The notes: generated by a model not told the origin, from the sequence alone. A stretch of 12,571 nucleotides of DNA from Pseudomonadota bacterium (GCA_018661145.1 JABJIU010000221.1:1-12571), one strand, 5' to 3'; shown: positions 1 through 6,939, counted from the stretch's first letter. A program made the numbers and translations.

Positions 1-1433
1 ACATCCTGGAAACTGTTGGGAAAGGCTTCAGAAAAGCCCTCGAGAGCCTCAAAAGTCGACCGACGGCAACATAAAAAGGCGCCACTGACCGAAGTCGTCT
101 CGTGGTCCGCGAGATAGCGATGCATCGCGTCGCCAACATTGCCAGCACTGGGGTCAGGTGCATAGTGCACTGCCGAGTCACGTCCAACGTTGTCGCCGCA
201 TGACTGAACCGTCTGGTCGACGTTCTGCAGCATGCCACCCACGCATGCAACGTCATCTTCCTCAAGCAGTGCCGCAACATCGCTGATCCATCCCGGAGTC
301 TGCATATCGGTATCGTCGTTAAGGAATACCAACGTATCCCCATGCGCCGTCTGTGCGCCAAGATTGCACTTGCGCGCAAAGTCAAAGCCCGGCTGATCAC
401 AGACCACGACCCCATCAAAACCGAACCGATCGGTCAGGGACTTCGCCTCACTAGCGTCGTCCTCGTAGTTCAGCACCAGTACAATCTCTACGCTGGCATC
501 TACATCCTGTCGACCGTCAACGGATGATATTGACTCACGCAGAGCACGCAGACAGTGCTCCAGCAGGATCACTTCGGTTCCATCCACAACCTTCCGGGTG
601 CCCAGACGACAAGGGATCACAATCGAGACTGCCGACAAACGTGACGGATGCAGACGTGAGCGGTAAACCCCAATCGGCTCCAGTTCGCTATCAGGATGCC
701 GGCGTAGCCGAACCGGTTCGATAGATGCCTCCTGACCACGACGGGCGAAGTGCTCACGCAATGCCTGCTGACTATGGTCTATCGTCTGCGAAGTCATCTG
801 CTCTCCGGAGCGTGACTGTGTCTGATCCAGAATCCGCCAGTGATAGGCGATGGTCTCGGCGTGGACCGGCTCGACCTGTTCACTCATGCGAAGCGCGAGG
901 TCGTGATCCTGGCTGCCTTCAAAACCTTCGCGGTATCCGCCAACCTTGTCGAAAAGATCACGCGAGAAGACCTGCAGGTGATTGATATACATCAGGGACC
1001 GAAGCAGTTGCGGACTCCAATCGGGTTTGTACATACGACGGATCAGAAACCCGTTAGCATCGACCTGAATCTCGTCGGAGTAAACCCACGACGCATGGTG
1101 ATAACCCAGACAACGCAGCGTCTGCGAAAAACCCTGGCTCACCACCACATCATCGTGATCAACCGGTGCCAGTAAATCGCCCGACGCCTCCGCGGCGGCA
1201 AGATTAAGTGCATGTGACACCCCTGCATTCGCACTGGCGCGAAGGAGCTTCAGGTTGGCGAGTCCGGCTGATTTGCAGCGATCTAAAAATTCAAGAGTTT
1301 GTGCATTGTCCGACGCATCATCCACGATCACCACCTGGTGATGATCGGCAGCGGCTTTTAGTGCACTGTTGACACACAGCGTCAGGACCGCCGGGTCGGT
1401 GTTGTAAACGGGGATTAGAAACGAAACCTGCAT
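1..1433 (-). CDS. Tandem two-domain family-2 glycosyltransferase (3' end outside window)
   Basis: The frame is open from an ATG at 1433 to the left edge, giving 477 complete codons and no stop, so the C-terminus is missing. Two GT-A (GT2) modules are visible. Module 1 starts at residue 1 with MQVSFLIPVYN, then VDD (37-39), the metal/nucleotide-sugar DHDD (92-95) and the acceptor-side motif GFEGSQDHDLALR (170-182). Module 2 starts near residue 268 (AVSIVIPC), has LNDDTD (371-376) and is cut inside FQD (475-477), probably the start of its own E/Q-D-x-D motif. Proteins of this tandem design normally add two sugars, or alternate linkages, to a lipid-linked or surface polysaccharide at the cytoplasmic face of the inner membrane. 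The donor sugar cannot be told. It follows the rhamnosyltransferase-like gene by 101 bases in the same direction, suggesting one polysaccharide operon. There is no clear Shine-Dalgarno before the ATG, but the start fits the beginning of the first beta strand of the fold. Confidence 0.9.
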   Translation of the reverse strand, partial: MQVSFLIPVYNTDPAVLTLCVNSALKAAADHHQVVIVDDASDNAQTLEFLDRCKSAGLANLKLLRASANAGVSHALNLAAAEASGDLLAPVDHDDVVVSQGFSQTLRCLGYHHASWVYSDEIQVDANGFLIRRMYKPDWSPQLLRSLMYINHLQVFSRDLFDKVGGYREGFEGSQDHDLALRMSEQVEPVHAETIAYHWRILDQTQSRSGEQMTSQTIDHSQQALREHFARRGQEASIEPVRLRRHPDSELEPIGVYRSRLHPSRLSAVSIVIPCRLGTRKVVDGTEVILLEHCLRALRESISSVDGRQDVDASVEIVLVLNYEDDASEAKSLTDRFGFDGVVVCDQPGFDFARKCNLGAQTAHGDTLVFLNDDTDMQTPGWISDVAALLEEDDVACVGGMLQNVDQTVQSCGDNVGRDSAVHYAPDPSAGNVGDAMHRYLADHETTSVSGAFLCCRRSTFEALEGFSEAFPNSFQD

Positions 1434-1534
1434 GGACGCAAAGATGGTTACTTGGTAAACCCTGCCGGGCGGATGCGTTTGGTGATGCTATTCGATCGCG
1501 CTATTTTGCGGGGATTGCGCTAAGGCAGCAAATC

Positions 1535-2467
1535 CTAATCCAGCCGGCCAGTCTTTCCCGCTAGCCCATCGCGTATCCCACGGCACATCATGGCAAAGTT
1601 TTTCAGGCGCTGCCCGGCGAAAAATGCAAAGACAAAGAACATCTTAGCCAAACGCAGCATATCAGTATGCTTCCAGCGCCGGCTTGGATAGTCGCGCTGC
1701 CATAAGAGCAAGCTGTTGCGGTACACGTAATAATAGCGGAAAGGCTGATGCACCGGGAGATAGCGCCATCGGCCAAGCCATACACGCATAGTCCGGTCCC
1801 CAAGACCATGATCCATCAGCGCATCGCACGCGCCGAATGACTGCCAGCCTTCAGCGCCCGCCCGCAAAAACCACTCGGTGTCCAGATGATCGATAAAAAG
1901 TTTCTCATCCATCAGGCCCACAGACTCGAGCGCTTCGCGAGAAAAAAGCGTGCCGGAAGAAATCAGCATATCGGCGCGAATCAATTCGCCCGCATGTCCA
2001 GCGGGACAGAAACATCGTCGGAAACGCAACCGGCCGAACTGCACGAAATAAGAAGGATGACCCTGGTCTGTTCCAAGATACCGGGCTCCGACCGCGGCGG
2101 TACGCACACCCCGTTCGCGCTGCTGCAAGAGCGCCTGGCGAAGTGCCGCCACCATGTTCTCACTCGGCAGGCTGTCCTGATCCAGCAGCAGTACCGCATC
2201 GGCGCCTTCAGCCAGCGCCCTGCGCAGGCCCTCGTTATGCGCCCACCCCAAACCCCGGTTTTCACCCGCCCCACAAAATTCGGCGAAAGAAAATTGGGAA
2301 ACCAGTTGCGCAACCCCCGCTGCATTGGCGGAACCGTTGTCAATCACCAGTAAGGCGTCGATCTGACCGGCAAGCCGAACAAACTGGGCCTCGAGCGTTT
2401 GCAAGTCAGGTTCATAGGTCGTGACCACAGCGGTCACTGCACCAGGGACGTGTTGGCTGTTATCCAT
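1535..2467 (-). CDS. Family-2 glycosyltransferase, rhamnosyltransferase-like (RfbF/WbbL type)
   Basis: A complete 310-residue protein. The motif order is that of the RfbF-like GT2 subgroup: TAVVTTYEPD (12-21), VIDNGS (41-46), NRGLGWAHNEGL (70-81), the DxD-equivalent LLDQDS (94-99), SSGTLF (170-175), the catalytic-base region FIDHLDTEW (191-199), MDHGLGD (218-224) and YYVYRN (246-251). The C-terminal stretch around 271-286 is hydrophobic and probably associates with the membrane. From family knowledge the likely reaction is transfer of a deoxysugar, often rhamnose from dTDP-rhamnose, to a growing O-antigen or exopolysaccharide unit; the donor is inferred from similarity only. The length is usual for the family. 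It lies upstream of the tandem glycosyltransferase on the same strand and is divergent from the transporter at 2619. No strong Shine-Dalgarno precedes the ATG at 2467. Confidence 0.9.
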   Translation of the reverse strand: MDNSQHVPGAVTAVVTTYEPDLQTLEAQFVRLAGQIDALLVIDNGSANAAGVAQLVSQFSFAEFCGAGENRGLGWAHNEGLRRALAEGADAVLLLDQDSLPSENMVAALRQALLQQRERGVRTAAVGARYLGTDQGHPSYFVQFGRLRFRRCFCPAGHAGELIRADMLISSGTLFSREALESVGLMDEKLFIDHLDTEWFLRAGAEGWQSFGACDALMDHGLGDRTMRVWLGRWRYLPVHQPFRYYYVYRNSLLLWQRDYPSRRWKHTDMLRLAKMFFVFAFFAGQRLKNFAMMCRGIRDGLAGKTGRLD

Positions 2468-2544
2468 AATACCCAGGATATGTGTTTAACTCAGAGGCTG
2501 TCCGACCATGACTGTTACAACCGGCGGGGTCGGCCAACCGGCCC

Positions 2545-2561
2545 GGTATCACTATGATACC
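2545..2561. promoter_or_regulatory. Inverted repeat in divergent intergenic region, candidate operator
   Basis: The sequence GGTATCA-CTA-TGATACC is a perfect 7-base inverted repeat with a 3-base spacer. It lies in the 151-base region between the glycosyltransferase gene (start 2467, minus) and the transporter gene (start 2619, plus), about 58 bases before the transporter start and 78 before the glycosyltransferase start. The symmetry and position suit a dimeric repressor or activator acting on one or both promoters. The centre reads TATGAT, which could be a -10 box on the plus strand, but I see no convincing -35 element at the right distance. The regulator is unknown. A transcribed hairpin is the alternative. 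Confidence 0.35.
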
Positions 2562-2618
2562 TGCCGGCACCAGGTTGTTTGCGCCAGAATCTCCCGACAC
2601 CCCTGAAAAGCTTTCACC

Positions 2619-3494
2619 GTGACCTCTACTCTCTTCTCGCAGCGAAACCGTGGCATTACACTGATGATCGGTGCGATGTTGGTCGTACCCTTCATGGATG
2701 CGCTGGCCAAACTGCTCAGCAGCCATTATCCGGTGCTGCAACTCGTGTGGGCCCGGTTTTTCTTTCATTTTCTGCTAGTGCTACCAATTGCGCTCTGGCG
2801 CTACCAAGGTGCTGTGCTGACCGCGCCCGCACCGATGATGCAGGTCGGGCGTGGGCTTTGCCTGATGGGCGCCACGATCTGCTTCTTTGCCGCGATTCGT
2901 ACCATTCCGCTCGCGGACGCCATTGCGCTTATCTTTTTTGATGCTGTCATTATCGTCATCCTGTCGGGAGTGCTGCTGAACGAAAAGGTGCCTCCCGGAC
3001 GGTTGGTCGCCTCGGTGGCTGGCCTTGGTGGTGTACTGCTGATCGTCCAGCCGGGGTTCGGCAACTTCCAGTGGGCCAGCCTGCTGGCATTAGCAGCCGC
3101 TTTTTTCTTCGCGTTGTACTTTCTCTCAACCCGGTACCTGAGCGGAAATACACCGCCACTCGTCATGCTGGCCTGGCAAGGGGTGGGGGGCTTTGTTGTG
3201 ATGAGCGCGGTAGTTCCTTTGGTCTGGGTGACACCGTCTCCTACCGATTTTGCCATGATGGTAGCACTGGGCTTGATCGGTGCCGGCGGTCACCTGCTGC
3301 TCATCCGGGCCTTTGAATACGCCGAGGCCTCTCTGCTGGCACCTTTTCTTTATACCGAGATCATCATGCAGGTTCTGCTCGGTTACTGGCTGTTTGGGGA
3401 CCTCCCCAATCGGTGGGCGGTCGCCGGTATTGCGCTGATCATTGGTGTAGGCTTGTACCTGTCCCTCAGTCCAGGCAAGAAAAATAATTCCTGA
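2619..3494 (+). CDS. EamA/DMT-superfamily inner-membrane transporter
   Basis: A 291-residue, very hydrophobic protein with about ten predicted membrane segments in two repeated halves, typical of EamA-type drug/metabolite exporters. In half 1, PFMDALAKLL (24-33), WARFF (44-48) and IRTIPLADAIALIFF (93-107) match the usual pattern. In half 2, IRAFEYAEASLLAPF (229-243) and LLGYWLFGDLP (253-263) are the equivalent family landmarks. The substrate cannot be told; relatives export or import amino acids, nucleotide-related compounds or other small metabolites. The listed start is GTG at 2619, which gives a typical short N-terminal arm before the first helix. An ATG at 2664 (residue 16) is an alternative but would leave only a few residues before helix 1. 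The Shine-Dalgarno is weak. The gene stands alone on the plus strand, divergent from the glycosyltransferases and convergent with the recC-to-lyase operon. Confidence 0.92.
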   Translation: MTSTLFSQRNRGITLMIGAMLVVPFMDALAKLLSSHYPVLQLVWARFFFHFLLVLPIALWRYQGAVLTAPAPMMQVGRGLCLMGATICFFAAIRTIPLADAIALIFFDAVIIVILSGVLLNEKVPPGRLVASVAGLGGVLLIVQPGFGNFQWASLLALAAAFFFALYFLSTRYLSGNTPPLVMLAWQGVGGFVVMSAVVPLVWVTPSPTDFAMMVALGLIGAGGHLLLIRAFEYAEASLLAPFLYTEIIMQVLLGYWLFGDLPNRWAVAGIALIIGVGLYLSLSPGKKNNS

Positions 3495-3507
3495 TTGACG
3501 CCTCAGG
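3477..3507 (-). terminator. Possible intrinsic terminator of the recCBD-rhomboid-lyase operon
   Basis: On the minus strand, CCTGA (3507-3503), an 8-base loop and TCAGG (3494-3490) can form a 5-base-pair stem, followed at once by a T-rich run (AATTATTTTTCTT) to 3477. The first stem arm contains the TGA stop of the lyase-like gene; the second arm covers the stop codon of the convergent transporter. The short stem makes this a weak terminator by sequence. It would act on leftward transcripts only, because no T-tract follows on the plus strand. Confidence 0.4.
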
Positions 3508-4165
3508 GGCTAGCCATCGGTACGGACAAATACAGGCCGAACTCAGACGCCAGATCACAACTTACTCGCGCATGGACCCTGCCCTGCCGGTCGAGGAAGC
3601 GCTGGCGGTCTGCGATTGGAAAGATACCGTCGTGCCAGACACCGGGATGAATGTACAAGCCCCGGCTGCCATCGCACCAAAGCGCGATCACCTGCTGCGG
3701 TGCGAGGTCATCACCCGGTAAAGCCACCGGCACCACGAAAGGGTTTTTGTCTTTGGGAAAAAACAACTGACCTCCGTCCGGGTGATAGTTAAGGTGCCAC
3801 AGCACAACCCGTTCGCGTTGGGTCGATGCTTTATCGGTGCTTGCTGCGGCAGGATCGGTGGTCGACCAGCCAAGCACATAGTGTCCCGATACTGCGTCGT
3901 TTCGTCCGAAGAGCACATCACCCTGCCACTCGCCATGGAAAATTCCCTCTACCCAGCCGGCCTCGTCTCCAGTGTCCTCATCGACCTGCCGCCAACCCGT
4001 CGCCGGCCAGCGGACGATCTCAATGTCAATGTCGTCAGGATCCTCCACCAGGCAGCCGTAACCGCGGACATTGTCATCAGTCGCGACGACCAGAGGCACC
4101 TCGTGCAACGGCAAAGCCGGCTTGTCTGCCGGATCAAAAAGATACTGAGGAGCCTTTGCCGTCAC
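3503..4165 (-). CDS. Ureidoglycolate lyase (AllA)-like cupin-fold protein
   Basis: With the GTG start at 4165 this is 220 residues. The C-terminal half carries the AllA family signature: HPDGGQLFFP (128-137), FVVPVALPGDD (143-153), CDGSRGLYIHPGVWH (164-178) with His173 and His178 as likely active-site or metal-site residues, and a final VSCDLASEFGLYLSVP (201-216). AllA splits ureidoglycolate into glyoxylate and urea in the cytoplasm, the last step of allantoin use. The protein is longer than E. coli AllA (about 160 residues), with an extra N-terminal segment and an insertion near 80-118. No other purine-degradation gene is in view, so the substrate is uncertain. Start choice: GTG 4165 lies 4 bases after the rhomboid stop. 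An ATG at 4234 would add 23 Ala/Pro/Gly-rich residues lying wholly inside the rhomboid tail, with no Shine-Dalgarno; I prefer 4165. Confidence 0.85.
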   Translation of the reverse strand: MTAKAPQYLFDPADKPALPLHEVPLVVATDDNVRGYGCLVEDPDDIDIEIVRWPATGWRQVDEDTGDEAGWVEGIFHGEWQGDVLFGRNDAVSGHYVLGWSTTDPAAASTDKASTQRERVVLWHLNYHPDGGQLFFPKDKNPFVVPVALPGDDLAPQQVIALWCDGSRGLYIHPGVWHDGIFPIADRQRFLDRQGRVHARVSCDLASEFGLYLSVPMASP

Positions 4166-4169
4166 GGGA

Positions 4170-4892
4170 TCAGCGCCTGCGGCCGCGTCGGTGCCAGCGG
4201 CCGCCGGTGCGGGCGGGCGCGAAGAGCCGCACATGCGGATATTTGAATAAAGGAATCAACGCCATCCCCGCGACGAACCCGCCGATGTGGGCAAACCATG
4301 CTACCCCGGGACCATCGCCGGCGGCCAATGAGCTGAAAATCTGTATAGCGAACCATATTCCCAATACGATACCGGCTTTGAGCGACATGGTGTGGATATA
4401 AAAACCGAGCGGGATAGCCACCAGCACCCGGGCATGGGGAAAGAGCAGCAGGTAAGCGCCCAGCACGCCCGAGATCGCACCACTCGCCCCGATCATTGGG
4501 ATGGTCGACTCGGGGTCGGGAAGCGCCTGCGCAAACACCGCGGCCACGCCGCAGACCAGATAAAAAACAATAAAGCGGCCATGTCCCATGACGTCTTCAA
4601 TGTTGTTGCCAAAGATCCACAGGTACAACATGTTGCCGCCCAGATGCATGAATCCGCCGTGCAGGAACATCGATGTAAATGGCGTCAGCATCGGATCCAC
4701 CCACTCAAGCTCCGAGACCAACTGCGCGTGATCAAGAATGACCGCCGGGATCACGCCGAGTGCATAGATAGCGGCTTCCTGGCGCGGGCCGAGCGACAAC
4801 TGCCAGAGAAAGGCCATGACGCAAAGGCCGATCAGCGCAATCGTCACGACCGGCGTGATGCGAGTGGGATTATCGTCGTGTAGAGGAATCAT
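4170..4892 (-). CDS. Rhomboid-family intramembrane serine protease
   Basis: A 240-residue polytopic membrane protein. The catalytic serine motif GASG is at 135-138 (Ser137) and the catalytic histidine lies in AHIGGFVAG (201-209, His202). The helix-2 HxxxN oxyanion pair is H83/N87 in HLGGNMLY. The N-terminus MIPLHDDNPTR is typical of the bacterial rhomboid subgroup that runs directly into the first helix (about 13-32). About six membrane segments can be made out, ending in a short basic tail (RWHRRGRRR). The family cuts membrane-protein substrates within or next to the lipid bilayer; bacterial substrates are mostly unknown and none is suggested here. The gene lies 68 bases downstream of the small membrane protein and 4 bases before the lyase-like start, in the same operon direction. 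There is no Shine-Dalgarno before the ATG; a hairpin at 4898-4913 occupies that place. Confidence 0.93.
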   Translation of the reverse strand: MIPLHDDNPTRITPVVTIALIGLCVMAFLWQLSLGPRQEAAIYALGVIPAVILDHAQLVSELEWVDPMLTPFTSMFLHGGFMHLGGNMLYLWIFGNNIEDVMGHGRFIVFYLVCGVAAVFAQALPDPESTIPMIGASGAISGVLGAYLLLFPHARVLVAIPLGFYIHTMSLKAGIVLGIWFAIQIFSSLAAGDGPGVAWFAHIGGFVAGMALIPLFKYPHVRLFAPARTGGRWHRRGRRR

Positions 4893-4897
4893 TGGAC

Positions 4898-4913
4898 TGC
4901 CGTAAAGACGGCA
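4898..4913 (-). promoter_or_regulatory. Hairpin just upstream of the rhomboid start
   Basis: TGCCGT-CTTT-ACGGCA (read on the minus strand) is a perfect 6-base-pair stem with a 4-base loop ending 5 bases before the ATG at 4892. It sits where a ribosome binding site would normally be and no Shine-Dalgarno is visible, so it could limit or tune translation initiation. It has no T-run, so it is not a terminator. Function is inference; a short hairpin of this size can arise by chance. Confidence 0.3.
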
Positions 4914-4923
4914 ACATTGTAAT

Positions 4924-4952
4924 CGGCCACGGGCGTTTCAGAAACACGGCCG
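4924..4952. repeat. Nested inverted repeat between small membrane gene and rhomboid gene
   Basis: An outer pair CGGCC (4924-4928) / GGCCG (4948-4952) encloses an inner pair GTTTC (4935-4939) / GAAAC (4941-4945) separated by one base. The whole could fold as an imperfect hairpin in the RNA of the minus-strand operon, or serve as a protein site. No T-tract follows on either strand, so intrinsic termination is unlikely; RNA stabilisation or processing between the two genes is possible. Confidence 0.3.
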
Positions 4953-4960
4953 ACCAGCAT

Positions 4961-5176
4961 CTAAATCCAACCGACCCAGTCTGCCGTTAGATAGCCGAAA
5001 CTTAACACCGCCAACCCGCCACCCCAAAACACCATCCAGCGCTGGCGCAACCGCTTTGCAATAAAAGTCAGCAAAATTCCAACCAGCAGCCCATACAGCA
5101 TGGTCAGCAGCATCATGTCGTCGGTGACGGTGGGAGCGCCTGCCTCCTCACCGATGCGGTATCTTGTCAGGGACAA
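4961..5176 (-). CDS. Small two-helix membrane protein of unknown function
   Basis: I do not recognise this 71-residue protein. It has a polar N-terminal arm (about 1-20), a membrane segment at about 22-39 (LLTMLYGLLVGILLTFIA), a basic loop KRLRQRW (41-47) and a second membrane segment at about 48-64 ending in ADWVGWI. The basic loop predicts that the loop faces the cytoplasm. The start is TTG at 5176, inside the last codons of recD (10-base overlap). It is supported by an AGGAG 9 bases upstream and by the absence of a better start; the MM pair at residues 20-21 would remove only the polar arm. The position between recD and the rhomboid gene, on the same strand, indicates co-transcription. It has normal base composition for the window and no stop interruptions, but the short length leaves some doubt. 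Confidence 0.65.
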   Translation of the reverse strand: MSLTRYRIGEEAGAPTVTDDMMLLTMLYGLLVGILLTFIAKRLRQRWMVFWGGGLAVLSFGYLTADWVGWI

Positions 5177-6939
5177 AGCACCATACTCCTTTGCAGACGG
5201 TCGGCAAGACCGGTTGGCCGCCTGGCACTGCGTGCAATTGCAGCGGCCAGCACTTCCCGACTACCCCAGATCTCGAGCGATTGCTCAGCTCGGGTGATCC
5301 CGGTGTAAACGAGTTCACGAGACAGTATCGGCGACACGTTTTCGGGCAGAATCAGCGTGACCGCAGGTGCCTGTGAGCCCTGCGCCTTGTGGACAGTAAA
5401 GGCAAAGGCCGGCGCATGCTCCGGTAATCGGCCGAGGCTAATCGCCCGGATCTCGCCCTGGGTATCCTGAAAGACCGCCTGCAGACGGCCCGGCGTCTCG
5501 CGATCCGGCACAACAATACCGACGTCTCCGTTGTAGAGCCCGAGCACCGGATCGTTGCGCATCACCATAAGCGGCATACCGGGAAGGATCTGTCCGTCTG
5601 ATAATCCTTTCGCTGGGCCACGAAGGCTCGTCTGAATCCGCCCATTGATATCACTCACCCCCCGCGGTCCGCGCCGATGGGCGCAGAGCACCATCATCTC
5701 ATCACGCTTGGCAAAAAGGGTTTCGGTATCCGTGCCGTCCAACACCATTCGCTGAAGTTCAGCAAACATCGGGGTCACGCGTTCCATTAGCAGAGTATCA
5801 AGTCCAGCGGTATCCGGCACGGCAATAAGTTCCAGCTCGGTATGGTCCGGGTTTTCGAGGAGCGTCGTCGTCTGGGCGACCTGTGCGTCTTTTACGGCAC
5901 TTGCAAGACCGCCAAGAGCGCTTTCCGACGGAAAGCGCCAATTGTGCTTGAGCGTCACAAGACAGTCCGGCAGCGCGCCATGATCGGCCGCACGGCAGAT
6001 GTCGCCAAGAACGGCACCCGCCTCCACTGACGACAACTGATCCCGATCACCCAGAAGTATGAGACGCGCATCGTCAGGCACAGCATCAAAAAGGCTCGTC
6101 ATCAACGAAAGATCGACCATTGATGCCTCGTCGAGAATCAAAAGGTCGCAGGGCAGTGGGCGCGTTGCATCGTAACGGAGACGCTGTCCGGGCCGCGAAC
6201 CCAGCAGCCGATGCACCGTCACCGCCTGGGGCACCCGCTGCAGCTCGTCTGGAAGGATACTGGCCGCACCTGCAAACACCTCGCGCAGACGGGCTGCAGC
6301 CTTGCCAGTCGGGGCGCACAGCAGAATCCGTTCGGGACGCGCCAAAGCCAACCGGTGCACAAGCGCCAGGATGCGAACAACGGTCGCCGTTTTGCCGGTG
6401 CCCGGTCCCCCGCTGATCACCAGCAACTGCTGATCTACCGCCTGCGCTGCCGCTGCGCGCTGATCCGCCGATGCCGGGTCATCGGAAAACAATGCATCGA
6501 GGGCACCGTTCAACTGGCTCTGATCGACTGTGTCGCTGATATGCCCGGCACGCCGAGTGATCAGGTCAGCCAATCGACGCTCGAGTTCGTGGTAGCGGTA
6601 AAGATACAGCCGCCCATCGTCTGTCAGCACAAGAGGCGCCGTCCAGTCGCCGTCGCTGACTAGAGCACAATCCCGAAGCGCCTGCCGCCAGGGTTCAAGT
6701 TCCGGCCCTGCCAGCGCTACGTCGTCTTCACCTTCAAAAGCGGGAGCACCGGCCACGCTGGCAAGGTGAACGCAGACATCGCCCGACAGCGCACGTTCGC
6801 TGGCAAGCGCACCCGCGAGCACAACAGACGGATTCGCCTTGGGGTCCAGTCGATCCAGCAGGCCGGCAAAGTGCAGCGCCATCTCCGACACATTGCCGGC
6901 GCGGCACGCCCTTTGCAGCGCAGTGATGACGTCGCTCAC
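5167..6939 (-). CDS. recD: Exodeoxyribonuclease V subunit alpha, RecD helicase
   Basis: RecD is the fast 5'-to-3' superfamily-1B helicase of the RecBCD enzyme. The 590-residue protein has an N-terminal RecB-contacting region (about 1-155), then Walker A GGPGTGKT (177-184, Lys183), APTGKAAARL (209-218), Walker B LLILDEASMVD (266-276), GDRDQLSSVEAGAVLGD (297-313), and the late helicase motifs FTVHKAQGSQ (514-523) and LVYTGITRA (543-551). All expected motifs are intact and the length is within, though at the short side of, the family range. The start is GTG at 6939, overlapping the recB stop by four bases (GTGA); a strong GGGAGG lies 6 bases upstream, which decides this start. This suggests translation coupled to recB. 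The last codons contain the ribosome binding site and TTG start of the next small gene. Confidence 0.97.
   Translation of the reverse strand: MSDVITALQRACRAGNVSEMALHFAGLLDRLDPKANPSVVLAGALASERALSGDVCVHLASVAGAPAFEGEDDVALAGPELEPWRQALRDCALVSDGDWTAPLVLTDDGRLYLYRYHELERRLADLITRRAGHISDTVDQSQLNGALDALFSDDPASADQRAAAAQAVDQQLLVISGGPGTGKTATVVRILALVHRLALARPERILLCAPTGKAAARLREVFAGAASILPDELQRVPQAVTVHRLLGSRPGQRLRYDATRPLPCDLLILDEASMVDLSLMTSLFDAVPDDARLILLGDRDQLSSVEAGAVLGDICRAADHGALPDCLVTLKHNWRFPSESALGGLASAVKDAQVAQTTTLLENPDHTELELIAVPDTAGLDTLLMERVTPMFAELQRMVLDGTDTETLFAKRDEMMVLCAHRRGPRGVSDINGRIQTSLRGPAKGLSDGQILPGMPLMVMRNDPVLGLYNGDVGIVVPDRETPGRLQAVFQDTQGEIRAISLGRLPEHAPAFAFTVHKAQGSQAPAVTLILPENVSPILSRELVYTGITRAEQSLEIWGSREVLAAAIARSARRPTGLADRLQRSMVLCP
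5186..5190 (-). promoter_or_regulatory. Ribosome binding site of the small membrane gene, inside recD
   Basis: AGGAG on the minus strand lies 9 bases before the TTG at 5176. It is within the final codons of recD, so the downstream gene can be translated by ribosomes finishing recD or by independent entry. It is the main evidence for choosing the TTG start. Confidence 0.55.

Noticed and set aside
342..1175. Several short plus-strand frames opposite the tandem glycosyltransferase
   Set aside because: The minus strand is one uninterrupted frame with GT2 motifs through this whole stretch. The plus-strand frames are mutually overlapping and lack motifs or start signals.
1434..1534. Possible small gene or RNA between the two glycosyltransferase genes
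   Set aside because: The 101-base gap shows no convincing frame, strong hairpin or terminator. It is probably only spacer.
4418..4425. An E. coli-type Chi octamer (GCTGGTGG) on the minus strand inside the rhomboid gene
   Set aside because: One octamer in this length of DNA on two strands is near the chance level, and the Chi sequence of this organism's RecBCD is unknown.
4924..4952. Intrinsic terminator after the small membrane gene
   Set aside because: The stem is interrupted and no T-run follows on either strand, so it is listed as an inverted repeat instead.
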